Of a stretch of DNA of 59,583 bases, positions 35,094-45,000 are shown piece by piece (positions within the stretch are counted from its first letter, which is position 1; every line of letters begins with the position of its first letter). This DNA comes from a virus. Where the stretch lies: IMG/VR virus record IMGVR_UViG_3300028025_004323, positions 1 through 59,583 of that record, one strand, 5' to 3'. The notes below the pieces were generated by a model. It worked only from the letters and a program-made list of their open reading frames with translations, was not told the origin of the DNA and ran no database searches. Made by a program: the position numbers and the translations under genes.

Positions 35094-35101
35094 TATTTAT
35101 A
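35094..35101 (+). promoter_or_regulatory. TATTTATA late-type signal
   Basis: Exact motif in the AAGTATTTATA form, 22 nt before the ATG at 35124. Leader without obvious hairpin. Confidence 0.5.
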
Positions 35102-35123
35102 TAAAACAAAGTAAAGACAAAAC

Positions 35124-37307
35124 ATGGCACAAATAATTAAACACAGAAGAGGTTCGATATCAGCACTAAAAGATGTTTCTGCAAACATCGGTGAATTGGT
35201 AATGGGAACAGGTTCTATAGGAGATTTAAATGCTCCCGTACTATTCATCGGTGACACAGCAGTTGCGGGTGGGTATAAACCTGTATCTAAAATTTATCAA
35301 GGAACTACCGCACCTACAATTAGTGTTGGGTCTCACGGTTCGACTATGGACGGATTACCCTTCTACTCTACAGGTACAAAAACATTATACATTTTAGATA
35401 AAGGTGGTAATAGTGCCATTAACCTAACAGGTAACATTGAAGGAAATACAATTTCGGGAGTCACAATTAATAATTTAACAGGTACAACTATTAATTTATC
35501 ATCAACTGGTACATCATTAAATATAACTGGTGATATTGTACAAACAGGTTCATTTTATACATCTGGTGATATTGTTTTAAGAGGTAATATTAATATTGGT
35601 GATAATTTAACAGGTGACACTTTGACTTTAAATAGTGAAATCAGTTCATCACTTATACCTGATGTTAATAATGCGTTTAACCTCGGTACTGCCGAAAAGA
35701 GTTGGGGAAATCTACATGTTAGTGGAACTGCATATGTTAATGTTTTACAAGCAAATCAAGTAAATTTCTCAGATTTGGGTATCCTAGAAGATTTATCTGT
35801 AAGTGGTAACACTTATTTAGGTAATGGTGGAGACATCTTAGTAGTTTCAGGTTCGGCATATTATGATAGTTTAACAAACAATAGAGTTGTTATTGCAGGT
35901 ACTAACGGACTATTAGAAGACGATGCAAATTTTACATTTGACGGAACAAAATTAAGTGTTGGCGCTGGTGACTTTGAAGTTGATGTTTTAAGTGGTGACA
36001 CAAGAATGTCAGGTTCGTTATTGGTTAAAAATGGTGCTACGGTAACAGGTTCATTTAAATTAAATGATAGTGCCACTAACTTTAGTATTGTGGGTAATGG
36101 GTTTGGACAAACAAGTTTAATATCCCCAGATGGTGCAATTGTAATGACACCTGGATTGTATGGTGTTCAAATAAATGGTGCAAACCCTGATTTAAGTGTA
36201 AATGGTAGTGAGTACCTTAATGGTAATTTATTTGTTGGTGGAAGTGGTAAAGTAACTGGTTCATTTGAAGCGGTTGGAGCAACAAGTTTAGATTCAACTT
36301 TAACTGTTACGGGTTCTGCAACCTTAAAATCAACACTACAAGTAAATTCAACATCGGAATTAAAAGGTGCGGTTACCGCGAATTCAACCTTAACGGTTAC
36401 AGGTTCTGCAACATTTAAAGATAATGTAAACGTATCTGGAGATACCATAACAATTGGCTCTGAATATGTGAATACAAATTTATTTGTTGGTGGTAATGGT
36501 AAAGTAACGGGGTCGTTTGAGGTAGTAAGTTCCACAAATTTAGATGATACGTTAACAGTATCGGGCTCAGCAACATTTAAAAGTACATTAAATGTAACAG
36601 GAGCAACAACAATTGATGGTTTAACAACAATTAACGATAATGCGGTTGTAAATGGTGTCTTAACCGTAACAGGTAACACACAATTACAATCTAATTTGTA
36701 TGTATCAGGTAATTTAGAAGTATTAGGGTCATCAACAAATGTAACAATACAATCACAAACTGTAGAAATTGACGATAACATCATTAGAATGAACGCATAT
36801 TCTCCTTTCTTGAGATATGCGGGTTTTGAAGTAATGGATTCAGGTTCGTCAGGTGTTTCTTCATCAATGTTATGGGATTCACAAAATGATTATTGGTTAT
36901 TAACAAATCAAAATGGTTCTGGTAGTAAGTTTATTGGTACAACATTCGGAGCACAAGGTTCTGAAGTTAGTTTAACAAGTGGAACAATACCAAAAGCAAC
37001 ATCCACAAACACGGTTGGTGATAGTTTATTAACAGATAACGCAACAACATTAAGTTATAATACCAATAAATTTCAAGTAACTGCGTCAGATGGTGCAACT
37101 TTAATTGCTGGTAACGTAACTGTAAGCGCTGCCGGTGGTGCAGATGCAGGAAGTAAAACATCTGCAATTGTTTTCAGAAACTCATCAAATGTTTTAGGAT
37201 ATGTTTCAACAACTGAATCAACAGATGTTCTTGATGGAATTTTAGGATATAAAAATTCAGATGGAGCTCTTAAGTTCTCAACCGTAATTGACGGAGGAAC
37301 ATATTAA
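35124..37307 (+). CDS. Tail fibre protein 2, Mtd-N-like N-terminus
   Basis: A 727-residue fibre. The N-terminus (MAQIIKHRRGSISALKDV, then NIGELVMG) resembles the short attachment domain of phage fibres of the Mtd_N type. The body is a long series of repeats such as LTVTGSATFKST and LFVGGSGKVTGSFEA, typical of a trimeric beta-helix. Near residues 548-600 the module with DDNIIRMNAYSPFLRYAGFEVMD and SSMLWDSQNDYW is shared with fibres 1, 3 and 7. No S74 chaperone domain is present. A terminator follows. Confidence 0.75.
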   Translation: MAQIIKHRRGSISALKDVSANIGELVMGTGSIGDLNAPVLFIGDTAVAGGYKPVSKIYQGTTAPTISVGSHGSTMDGLPFYSTGTKTLYILDKGGNSAINLTGNIEGNTISGVTINNLTGTTINLSSTGTSLNITGDIVQTGSFYTSGDIVLRGNINIGDNLTGDTLTLNSEISSSLIPDVNNAFNLGTAEKSWGNLHVSGTAYVNVLQANQVNFSDLGILEDLSVSGNTYLGNGGDILVVSGSAYYDSLTNNRVVIAGTNGLLEDDANFTFDGTKLSVGAGDFEVDVLSGDTRMSGSLLVKNGATVTGSFKLNDSATNFSIVGNGFGQTSLISPDGAIVMTPGLYGVQINGANPDLSVNGSEYLNGNLFVGGSGKVTGSFEAVGATSLDSTLTVTGSATLKSTLQVNSTSELKGAVTANSTLTVTGSATFKDNVNVSGDTITIGSEYVNTNLFVGGNGKVTGSFEVVSSTNLDDTLTVSGSATFKSTLNVTGATTIDGLTTINDNAVVNGVLTVTGNTQLQSNLYVSGNLEVLGSSTNVTIQSQTVEIDDNIIRMNAYSPFLRYAGFEVMDSGSSGVSSSMLWDSQNDYWLLTNQNGSGSKFIGTTFGAQGSEVSLTSGTIPKATSTNTVGDSLLTDNATTLSYNTNKFQVTASDGATLIAGNVTVSAAGGADAGSKTSAIVFRNSSNVLGYVSTTESTDVLDGILGYKNSDGALKFSTVIDGGTY

Positions 37308-37330
37308 TATGGTTTAAAAATAATAAAATA

Positions 37331-37359
37331 AAGGGAGGTCTAAAAAACCTCCTTTTTTT
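37331..37359 (+). terminator. Intrinsic terminator
   Basis: GGAGGT / ACCTCC stem with a 7-nt A-rich loop and a run of seven T residues. It ends transcription of fibre 2. Confidence 0.85.
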
Positions 37360-37383
37360 ATTTATTTAATCCTACTTTTTGTG

Positions 37384-37391
37384 TATTTATA
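37384..37391 (+). promoter_or_regulatory. TATTTATA late-type signal
   Basis: Exact motif directly downstream of a terminator and 64 nt upstream of the next ATG. It shares the 13-nt TATTTATAGTTAA with the copy at 53118. Confidence 0.55.
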
Positions 37392-37455
37392 GTTAAGACC
37401 TATATAGGTCAATTAACCGTGGTACATACCACAAATCATAGGAGAGAACATATAT
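37391..37455 (+). promoter_or_regulatory. Structured 5' leader of the largest fibre gene
   Basis: The leader holds two hairpins: GACCTA/TAGGTC (37397-37410), extended by GTTAA/TTAAC with two unpaired bases, and GTGGT/ACCAC (37420-37433). A purine-rich AGGAGAG, one of the few Shine-Dalgarno-like sequences in the window, lies about 10 nt before the ATG. Confidence 0.55.
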
Positions 37456-40400
37456 ATGTCACAAATAGTAAAACTGCGTAGGAGTAGTGTACCCGGTCAA
37501 AAACCCACTAACTCAAATTTACAATTAGGCGAATTAGCGTTAAATACTAGTGACGGTAAGGTTTACATGTCCAAATCTGGTTCTCTCGGACCATCAGTTG
37601 AGGAATTAATCTCAACAAACACGGTTAATACAGGTTCAGTTAATATTAGTGGTAGTTTCAATTTAGAAGGTAATCAAAGCATTACTGGTTCATTATTAAT
37701 TGGTACAGGGTCATTTCATCCAAATAATCCTGAAATATTACACGTACAGAATAGTGGTAGTATTAATATTGCACATTTCCAAGCCAATAATGAATCTTAT
37801 GTACAGATAAACGTTAAAAATACAAATTCAGGAACAGGATCTAGTGGAGATATAGTTGTAACCGCAGACAATGGTAATGAAGGGATTCATTATGTTGATA
37901 TGGGTATAAACTCATCAACATATAATGCTGGTTATGTTGGATATGCAAATGATGCATATCTTATAAATGCGGGTAAAGATTTATATGTCGGTACTTTAGG
38001 TGGAATTAATCATCCATCAAATGTTAAATTATTTGCACAAAACAATTGGGAAAATCCACAAATTGAAATTAGTGGATCAAAACAAATTTCATTTAATACA
38101 GGTTCGGTAAGTAGTGGATACACATATGAATTTAGTGGTAGTATAAAGGCTGACCATAATTTAAATGTTGTTGGTCATGTAACTGCTAATCAATTTACTG
38201 GTAGTGCACTTGGTTTAACAAACGTACCATTTCATATTACAGGTTCAGATGTTGAGGGTAACACATATAACAAACAATTTACAAAATTACAATTTGACGA
38301 TAGTACAGGATTAAATGTTAGTGAATCAGTTCCTGGAACTGCGTTCATATCGATTGGTTCACACTTTAAAGATATTTTTGTTTCGGGTTCACCAATATTA
38401 AGTGCAACTGGTTCAGATGCATTTGAAATTATACCATTAGGTGGTATTCAAGTGACAACGTCAATCACAGATACAAATGCTAATGGTTATGTTAAAGAAC
38501 TAACAATCAGCGCTGCGAGTTTATCCTCCTCATTAAATAATAGAATTGATATTATAACAGGTTCCTTAGATGGTATAATAAATTCATTTGAAATATTTTC
38601 AGGTTCTCTTAATACATTTACATCAAGTGTTGTTTTAACATCACAAACAAGTTCAATGAATGTTTTAAGCGCATCATACGCATTAACTGCGGCGTTCGCA
38701 TTAAATGCTGGTGCGGGTGGTACTGGTGGAGGAGCTGCTATTGGATCGTATAATTCATTGATTGTTACAAGTGCGGCAAGTACTTGGAGTTTTCAACATA
38801 ATACAGGTCAAAAATATCCAATATTTCAAGTATTCGATAATAATGGTTATGTGGTTATACCAAGTCAAATTAGAGCAATTGATGACGACAATGCTGAAAT
38901 TATTTTCCCAAGTGCACAAACAGGTAGAGTTATTGCTTCACTTGGAGGAGGTAATGGAACAACATTACCATTCACGAGTTCATCTTTATGGACGGTTAAT
39001 CACAATTTAAACACAGACTATCCGGATGTTACAATTTGGGACTCAAATAGAAATATAATTTTCCCAAATAGAATTGAATCGGTTAATAGTAACCAAGTAA
39101 AAATATATTTTAGTCAGGCAATATCTGGACACGTAAGTTTATCAAGAGGTGGTCATATTGTAAGTGGAAGTGGTGCAATTGGATTAAGTGATATTACTTG
39201 GGCAAACTTATTAAACAAACCATCAGGTTTAGTTTCGGGTTCATCACAGTTAACAGGTTCATACGATACTCGTTATGTGTTGAGCGGTTCAATTACACAA
39301 ACAACTTGGGATAATATTGCAAACAAACCGAGCGGATTAATATCAGGTTCGGTACAAGTAGAATTAACAGGAACAACAGGTTATTCAACATTTAGTAGTT
39401 CAATAAGTTCATCAATAGGTTCTTTATCTTCATCTGTTGCAACAACAACAAGTGGATTAACAAGTACAATTACAACTTTAAGTTCTTCATTATCTGGTTC
39501 GATTGATAGTTTAAGTTCTAGTGTTGCTTCAATTAACAACACACAAAATGGAAGATTAGATTCACTTGAAACTGCAAGCGGTAGTATTAGAACAGATTTT
39601 AATTCTTTTACCTCATCATATACAACAGTATCAGGTTCATTAGATTCAAGACTTGATGTTCTTGAAGCATATAGTGGTTCACAATTGGTACCATCATCAT
39701 CAATGTCATTTAGAACATTGGAAACCAGTGTATATTGTAAGAATATAACGGGTGTTCAAATTAATAAAGGTACCGTTGTTAGAATTGTTGGTTCGGTGGG
39801 TGATAATCCTTTAATCGCACCGGCTAGTTTACTTACTGAAGGGAGTTCAGCAAATACTTTGGGTATTGCAACACAGAATATACCAAACGATGATTTTGGT
39901 ATGGTAATTACTGAAGGTATATTAATTGGTGTTAACACTAGTGGCATGACCGCCGGTGATTTATTATATCTAGGTGCAAACGGTACTTTTACAACAAGCC
40001 CACCAGCCGCGCCAAATCACGGTGTTCGTCTTGGAGAGGTATTAAGAGTTCAACAAAACCAAGGTTCAATTTATGTTCGTGTTGATAATGGAATTGAATT
40101 AAACGAGGCTCACGATGTAATATATTCAAGTATTAGTCATGGTGACTTATTAATTAGAAGTGGTAGTGTTTGGAAAAATAGTAAATCATTAGAAGGTAAT
40201 TATGTTGTTACAGGTAGTTTAACAATTACACAAAATCTAACAGTATTAGGTTCCTCATCAATAACATATGTAACATCATCACAATTACAAGTTGCCACTT
40301 CAACAATCTCTGTCAATGTTTTCGAACCAGCAGAAAGATTTGGTGGACTAAAAGTTTATGATAGTGGTAGTTCATCTGCAACAGCATCATTATTATGGGA

Positions 40401-42033
40401 TAGTTTACATAACCATTGGGTTTACCAAAATGTTAGTGGTTCAAACTATTCTGGTGGTATGTTGATTGCTGGTCCAAGAAATACAGGTTCATTAGGTGAT
40501 GAGCCTAATTTAATTAACGGTAGAATTGTAAAATCTGTTGGTGGTGACCATATTGATAATTCAATAATATCAGAAACGGGTACCACAATAACAATTGCTG
40601 GTGATTTGGTTGCTAATTCGATTACTGGAGCGTTCGATTACTTTGGTTTAGTTAATAGACCAACATTAGTTTCTGGCTCATCACAAATTACATATTCAGG
40701 TTTAACAGGAATACCATCAGGTATTGTAAGTGGTAGTGAACAATTAACAGGTTCATACGATACGAGATACGTTCTTAGTGGAAGTATAACACAAACCACT
40801 TGGGATAACATCGCATCAAAACCAAGCGATATTGTTTCAAGTAGTAATCAAATAAGTGCATTTGGATTTTTAGAAACGGGTTCATTCAATACGTATACAT
40901 CAAGTAATGATGGTAGAGTTTCTTCATTAGAAAGTAAAACTGGAAGTTATGCAACAACAGGGAGCAATTCATTTATAGGTACTGAAAATGTAACAGGAAG
41001 TTTAATTGTTTCAAGTTCTTTAAATGTAATTGGTACTCAAAATGTTACAGGTAGTTTAATTGTTTCTAATTCTTTAAAAGTAATTGGAAATGAAAATATA
41101 AATGGTAATTTATCAGTTACAGGTAGTGTTGTTATATCAGGTTCATTGGATTTATCTAATGCAAATATTGATAATTCAAGATATCTTTACACACAAACAA
41201 CAGGTTCAACGACTTGGACAATAGTTCATAATTTAAATTATGAATATCCAAACGTAACAGTATATGATTCAGATAATAAAGTTATGTTACCTGCGGATGT
41301 TACATCCATAGATGCAAATACAACACAAGTTACATTTGCAACATCTGAAAGTGGACATGCTTTAATTTCAGTTGGTGGTATATCAACAAGTACTGCTGAT
41401 AGATTTTTATACACTGCGTCATCCGCAACAAGTTCATGGGTTATCGACCACAACATTGGTTACAAATATGTAACCGTTAATGTTTATGATGGTGCGGATG
41501 AACAATTGATACCACAAAAAATAACCGCTGTTTCTATTAACAGAACACAAATTGATTTTGCAGCACCAACAACAGGTAATGCAATTATAACAGTAGGTGG
41601 TCCTCGTTCAACATCATTGTTTGTACAAAGTGGTTCATTCTACAATGCAACAACTAACATTGGTATCACAGGTTCATTGGTTGTAACAGGTGATGTGGAT
41701 GCTAATAATTTCAACACAACATCTGATAAGAAATTAAAAACAAATCTCGTTAGAATTGAAAATGCACTAGATAAAATTGAAAAATTAAATGGTTACACAT
41801 TTGATTGGTTAGAAGAATATAGTGAAGATAGAACAAGACAAATCGGAATGGTTGCCGATGAGGTATATGAAGTACAACCAGAATTGATATCACATAGAAA
41901 TATTGTTTTATCAAACAAAGAAGAAAAAATAAAATTATTAGACTACTCTAAAGTGACTGCAATATTAATTGAAGCATTTAAAGAGTTGAATGATAAGGTT
42001 ACAAAATTAGAAAATAAAAAGAAGAAAAAATGA
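37456..42033 (+). CDS. Long tail fibre with C-terminal S74 chaperone domain
   Basis: A 1525-residue fibre. The N-terminus (MSQIVKLRRSSVPGQKP, LQLGELALNTSDGKVYM) is an Mtd_N-type attachment domain. The body has hundreds of residues of VTGS/VSGS repeats, Ser-rich coiled-coil stretches, and two tandem pairs of domains with WTVNHNLNTDYP and WTIVHNLNYEYP. The C-terminal about 100 residues form an intramolecular chaperone of the endosialidase type (Peptidase_S74). The S1423-D-K-K-L-K1428 motif contains the Ser/Lys dyad expected for self-cleavage. The chaperone should promote trimerisation and then be released. The stop overlaps the next ATG by 4 nt. Confidence 0.85.
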   Translation: MSQIVKLRRSSVPGQKPTNSNLQLGELALNTSDGKVYMSKSGSLGPSVEELISTNTVNTGSVNISGSFNLEGNQSITGSLLIGTGSFHPNNPEILHVQNSGSINIAHFQANNESYVQINVKNTNSGTGSSGDIVVTADNGNEGIHYVDMGINSSTYNAGYVGYANDAYLINAGKDLYVGTLGGINHPSNVKLFAQNNWENPQIEISGSKQISFNTGSVSSGYTYEFSGSIKADHNLNVVGHVTANQFTGSALGLTNVPFHITGSDVEGNTYNKQFTKLQFDDSTGLNVSESVPGTAFISIGSHFKDIFVSGSPILSATGSDAFEIIPLGGIQVTTSITDTNANGYVKELTISAASLSSSLNNRIDIITGSLDGIINSFEIFSGSLNTFTSSVVLTSQTSSMNVLSASYALTAAFALNAGAGGTGGGAAIGSYNSLIVTSAASTWSFQHNTGQKYPIFQVFDNNGYVVIPSQIRAIDDDNAEIIFPSAQTGRVIASLGGGNGTTLPFTSSSLWTVNHNLNTDYPDVTIWDSNRNIIFPNRIESVNSNQVKIYFSQAISGHVSLSRGGHIVSGSGAIGLSDITWANLLNKPSGLVSGSSQLTGSYDTRYVLSGSITQTTWDNIANKPSGLISGSVQVELTGTTGYSTFSSSISSSIGSLSSSVATTTSGLTSTITTLSSSLSGSIDSLSSSVASINNTQNGRLDSLETASGSIRTDFNSFTSSYTTVSGSLDSRLDVLEAYSGSQLVPSSSMSFRTLETSVYCKNITGVQINKGTVVRIVGSVGDNPLIAPASLLTEGSSANTLGIATQNIPNDDFGMVITEGILIGVNTSGMTAGDLLYLGANGTFTTSPPAAPNHGVRLGEVLRVQQNQGSIYVRVDNGIELNEAHDVIYSSISHGDLLIRSGSVWKNSKSLEGNYVVTGSLTITQNLTVLGSSSITYVTSSQLQVATSTISVNVFEPAERFGGLKVYDSGSSSATASLLWDSLHNHWVYQNVSGSNYSGGMLIAGPRNTGSLGDEPNLINGRIVKSVGGDHIDNSIISETGTTITIAGDLVANSITGAFDYFGLVNRPTLVSGSSQITYSGLTGIPSGIVSGSEQLTGSYDTRYVLSGSITQTTWDNIASKPSDIVSSSNQISAFGFLETGSFNTYTSSNDGRVSSLESKTGSYATTGSNSFIGTENVTGSLIVSSSLNVIGTQNVTGSLIVSNSLKVIGNENINGNLSVTGSVVISGSLDLSNANIDNSRYLYTQTTGSTTWTIVHNLNYEYPNVTVYDSDNKVMLPADVTSIDANTTQVTFATSESGHALISVGGISTSTADRFLYTASSATSSWVIDHNIGYKYVTVNVYDGADEQLIPQKITAVSINRTQIDFAAPTTGNAIITVGGPRSTSLFVQSGSFYNATTNIGITGSLVVTGDVDANNFNTTSDKKLKTNLVRIENALDKIEKLNGYTFDWLEEYSEDRTRQIGMVADEVYEVQPELISHRNIVLSNKEEKIKLLDYSKVTAILIEAFKELNDKVTKLENKKKKK

Positions 42034-44699
42034 GAATAGACGGACCTCAAATTACAGGTAGTTTTAATTTAAATGGTGATGCTATTGCTGATTTAGATGC
42101 TTTAGTAACCACGTCGTCATTTAACATGATGACAGCGTCAATGGCAACAACAGGTAGTAACTTATTTAAAGGAACTCAGACAACATCTGGGTCAATAGTA
42201 CCATCAGTTAATAATACATACGACTTAGGTAGCCCAACACATCAATTTCGTCACGTCTATATCTCAACAGGTTCGTTATATATTGATGGAACAAAAGTAT
42301 TAGGTTCAACAAGTTCTGAATTACAAATCACAACAGATGTTGGACAATCATTTAAAGTATTAGAGACAGGTGCCGACACAATCACATTACAAAGTAATGA
42401 TGGAAATGTTACATTAACGTCAACAGGTGGTGGTGACATCGTTATGGACCCAAGTACTGGTGTTATTGGTTTAAAAGGAACTGTAACAATTTATACGGGA
42501 AATAAAATTACATCAAGTGATGGTAACGCAATTCAATTCGGTAATGGTATTGCCATTACTGGTAGTATTGTAGCAACAAGTACAAATTTAATTACAGGTA
42601 GTGGACAAATTAGTAGTTTAGGATTTGCAACAACAGGTTCAAATACATTCAATGGTAACTTAACTGTTACAGGATATATAGATGCTCAAGAATTAAGAAC
42701 AACGTATATTAGTAGTTCAATATTATATCGTTCAGGATCAACAAAGTTTGGTGACGAAAGTTCAGATACACATTCATTCACAGGTAGTTTATCTATAAGT
42801 GGAAGTTTAAGTGCACCGAATTCTAATTTGGTGTCAGGTTCATCACAAATAACATATAGTGGATTAAGTGGGGTACCAAGTGGTATTATTAGCGGTAGTG
42901 CTCAAGTTGATGTGATGTCAACAACAAACATCGCAAGACTTGCCACAACAGGGTCAAATGTATTTACCGGAGCATTAACTGGTACAAGTGCAACATTTAG
43001 CTCAAATTTAAAAGTAGGAGGGGCTAACGGTAATTTTTTAATAGATAGTTACACCACATCAAAAATAGGAATAAGGTCTTGGACTGATATTTCAGGTACA
43101 ACAAATAACTTTTTTGTACAAAATAGCGCAAATTATAATTATGGTATTGTGGGTGTGGTTTCTGCTTCGGGTACAGCAACAGGTGACGTTTATGGTTTAG
43201 GATACAGTCCTTCCGCGGGAACATCAATGACACCGGTGATTAATTGGACAAGTAATGGTAAAGTAGGTATAGGAAATACAGACCCATTAAGTCCTTTACA
43301 CATAGGAGGGGCGTTAGCGTCAAGTGGAGATGCTGCAGCAATAACGTTAAAACAAACGGGAACAAATGAAACAACAGGCATTTATTTAGAAAGAAGTGGT
43401 GAAAGAAAAGGATATGCCATTTATGTTGGAGGTAGTCTTGATAGTTTAGTTTTTCAAAGAAATAATGCAGGAACAAAGTCAGATGTATTGACTTTAACAA
43501 GAGACGGAAATGTTGGAATTAACCAATCAGACCCAACAGGTTTAGGTGGACCATCACTTGTTGTAGCTGGAAGTGGATATCCCGAAGTTATAGTTGAAAA
43601 AACAGGAGCAAATGCACGAAAGTGGGGATTTACTGTGGGGAGTGACGGAAGTTATTTGCTTAGAGATTACACTTCGGGAGCGAATGTTTTTACAGTTAAT
43701 ACCTCGGGCGTGGGTAATTTTAATAGTGCTATAACAGTTGGTGGAAACACTGTATGGACATCGGCGAATGATGGTTCCGGTTCTGGATTAGATGCGGATT
43801 TATTAGACGGAAGAGATAGTAGTGGTTATATGACACAATCTCAAGGGGGTATAGAATTTCAACAAGGTTCTTATACAGGTTGGTATAAATTGGCAAGAAG
43901 TTCACAAGCTGTTAGTGGTGCGGGTTTAAGAGGTAGTTTTAAAATTATTGTGGCGGCAACAGGTAACTATCTTACACCATCACAAGATGAAATTACAGGT
44001 TTTAAAGATTGGACTACTAATGCAACTATTAGTAGTATTGCTAGTAGTGCGGATTCAATATTTCAAAATTATAGAATAACTTATGACGCCGATTATTCAT
44101 ATTTAGAAGGATATGTTAGTTATTATTTTGGTGGTGGTCAAAGTATAGTTATTAATTCTTATGTTAATGGTTTAAATGGTTTGACTTGGAGTCCATACAC
44201 AGGAACAGTACAGGCAAGTTCTACATCAAATGGTGCGGTGAGTATTGGTAAAGTTAATAATGGATTTACGGTTCCATATCTTAGAAGTGCTGGAGGAGTT
44301 AAATTTGGTTCTGGTTCAAGTACATTAAACTATTATGAAGAAGGAACATTTACCCCAAGTAATTTAAACTCAAATATGAGTTCAGTAACCCCGACTTGGG
44401 GTAGATATGTTAGGGTAGGTAATCAAGTAACAATAAATGTTAGATGGACCGTAGAACCAGGAGGTACTGGACAAAAATATATTGTATTCAATTTACCTTT
44501 TGCATTTAATAACACAAGTAATATTTCTTATACGGGTGCAGTTTCTAACTACAATAGTGGATTATCATCAAATTCATCAAACGTGGGTACATCAGTTAGA
44601 AATTCAAGTAGTAGTGATACTCAGCAATATGTTGAGGCGGTATTCACAACAAATGCGTCAACTACAATGCTTTTTTCAATGACATATTTTACATTCTAA
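42030..44699 (+). CDS. Tail fibre protein 4
   Basis: An 889-residue fibre translated right after the S74-containing fibre with an ATGA overlap. Residues about 62-170 contain the module with YDLGSPTHQFRHVY, SLYIDGTKVLGS and GQSFKVLETGADTITLQ, and residues about 222-255 a module with TTYISSSILYRSGSTKFGDE, both shared with other fibres. The second half (NVGINQSDPTGLGGPSL, then GNTVWTSANDGSGSGLDADLLDGRDSSGY) resembles tip domains in other phage fibres; the last about 110 residues may be a jelly-roll binding domain. No S74 domain follows. Confidence 0.75.
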   Translation: MRIDGPQITGSFNLNGDAIADLDALVTTSSFNMMTASMATTGSNLFKGTQTTSGSIVPSVNNTYDLGSPTHQFRHVYISTGSLYIDGTKVLGSTSSELQITTDVGQSFKVLETGADTITLQSNDGNVTLTSTGGGDIVMDPSTGVIGLKGTVTIYTGNKITSSDGNAIQFGNGIAITGSIVATSTNLITGSGQISSLGFATTGSNTFNGNLTVTGYIDAQELRTTYISSSILYRSGSTKFGDESSDTHSFTGSLSISGSLSAPNSNLVSGSSQITYSGLSGVPSGIISGSAQVDVMSTTNIARLATTGSNVFTGALTGTSATFSSNLKVGGANGNFLIDSYTTSKIGIRSWTDISGTTNNFFVQNSANYNYGIVGVVSASGTATGDVYGLGYSPSAGTSMTPVINWTSNGKVGIGNTDPLSPLHIGGALASSGDAAAITLKQTGTNETTGIYLERSGERKGYAIYVGGSLDSLVFQRNNAGTKSDVLTLTRDGNVGINQSDPTGLGGPSLVVAGSGYPEVIVEKTGANARKWGFTVGSDGSYLLRDYTSGANVFTVNTSGVGNFNSAITVGGNTVWTSANDGSGSGLDADLLDGRDSSGYMTQSQGGIEFQQGSYTGWYKLARSSQAVSGAGLRGSFKIIVAATGNYLTPSQDEITGFKDWTTNATISSIASSADSIFQNYRITYDADYSYLEGYVSYYFGGGQSIVINSYVNGLNGLTWSPYTGTVQASSTSNGAVSIGKVNNGFTVPYLRSAGGVKFGSGSSTLNYYEEGTFTPSNLNSNMSSVTPTWGRYVRVGNQVTINVRWTVEPGGTGQKYIVFNLPFAFNNTSNISYTGAVSNYNSGLSSNSSNVGTSVRNSSSSDTQQYVEAVFTTNASTTMLFSMTYFTF

Positions 44700-44727
44700 T
44701 AAATAAAAAAATAAAAATTAATACAAA

Positions 44728-44985
44728 ATGGCTTTAACTGAAACAACAAAAGTAGACCAAATAGAAGTAGTGGGAGATTACACCATCCAAGTTCGTACAG
44801 CAACTATAATTGAAAAAGATGGGGTAGAAATTTCAAAATCTTTTCATAGACACATAGTATCTGCGGGAGATGATGTGACAAATGAAGACCCTAAGGTTCA
44901 AGCAATAGCTAATGCAATTTGGACAGAGGAATTAATTTCACAATATCAACAATCATTAAGTGATAGTGTAAGTAATCAACAATAA
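44728..44985 (+). CDS. Small fibre-associated protein
   Basis: An 85-residue soluble protein (VVGDYTIQVRTATIIEKDG, then SKSFHRHIVSAGDDV) with a strand-rich start and helical, Gln-rich end. Proteins with this pattern recur in tail-fibre regions of other large phages in my memory; their role is unknown. It lies between two fibres, with a TATTTATA signal immediately after its stop. Confidence 0.6.
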   Translation: MALTETTKVDQIEVVGDYTIQVRTATIIEKDGVEISKSFHRHIVSAGDDVTNEDPKVQAIANAIWTEELISQYQQSLSDSVSNQQ

Positions 44986-44988
44986 AAC

Positions 44989-44996
44989 TATTTATA
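44989..44996 (+). promoter_or_regulatory. TATTTATA late-type signal
   Basis: Exact motif in the ACTATTTATA form, 4 nt before the ATG at 45001 and 3 nt after the previous stop. Confidence 0.4.
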
Positions 44997-45000
44997 ATCA

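Noticed and set aside
36167-36784. Long minus-strand open frame (205 codons) opposite fibre 2
   Set aside because: It mirrors the repetitive Thr/Ser-rich fibre coding on the + strand, has no initiation context, and gives a Val/Pro/Thr-rich product typical of antisense frames.
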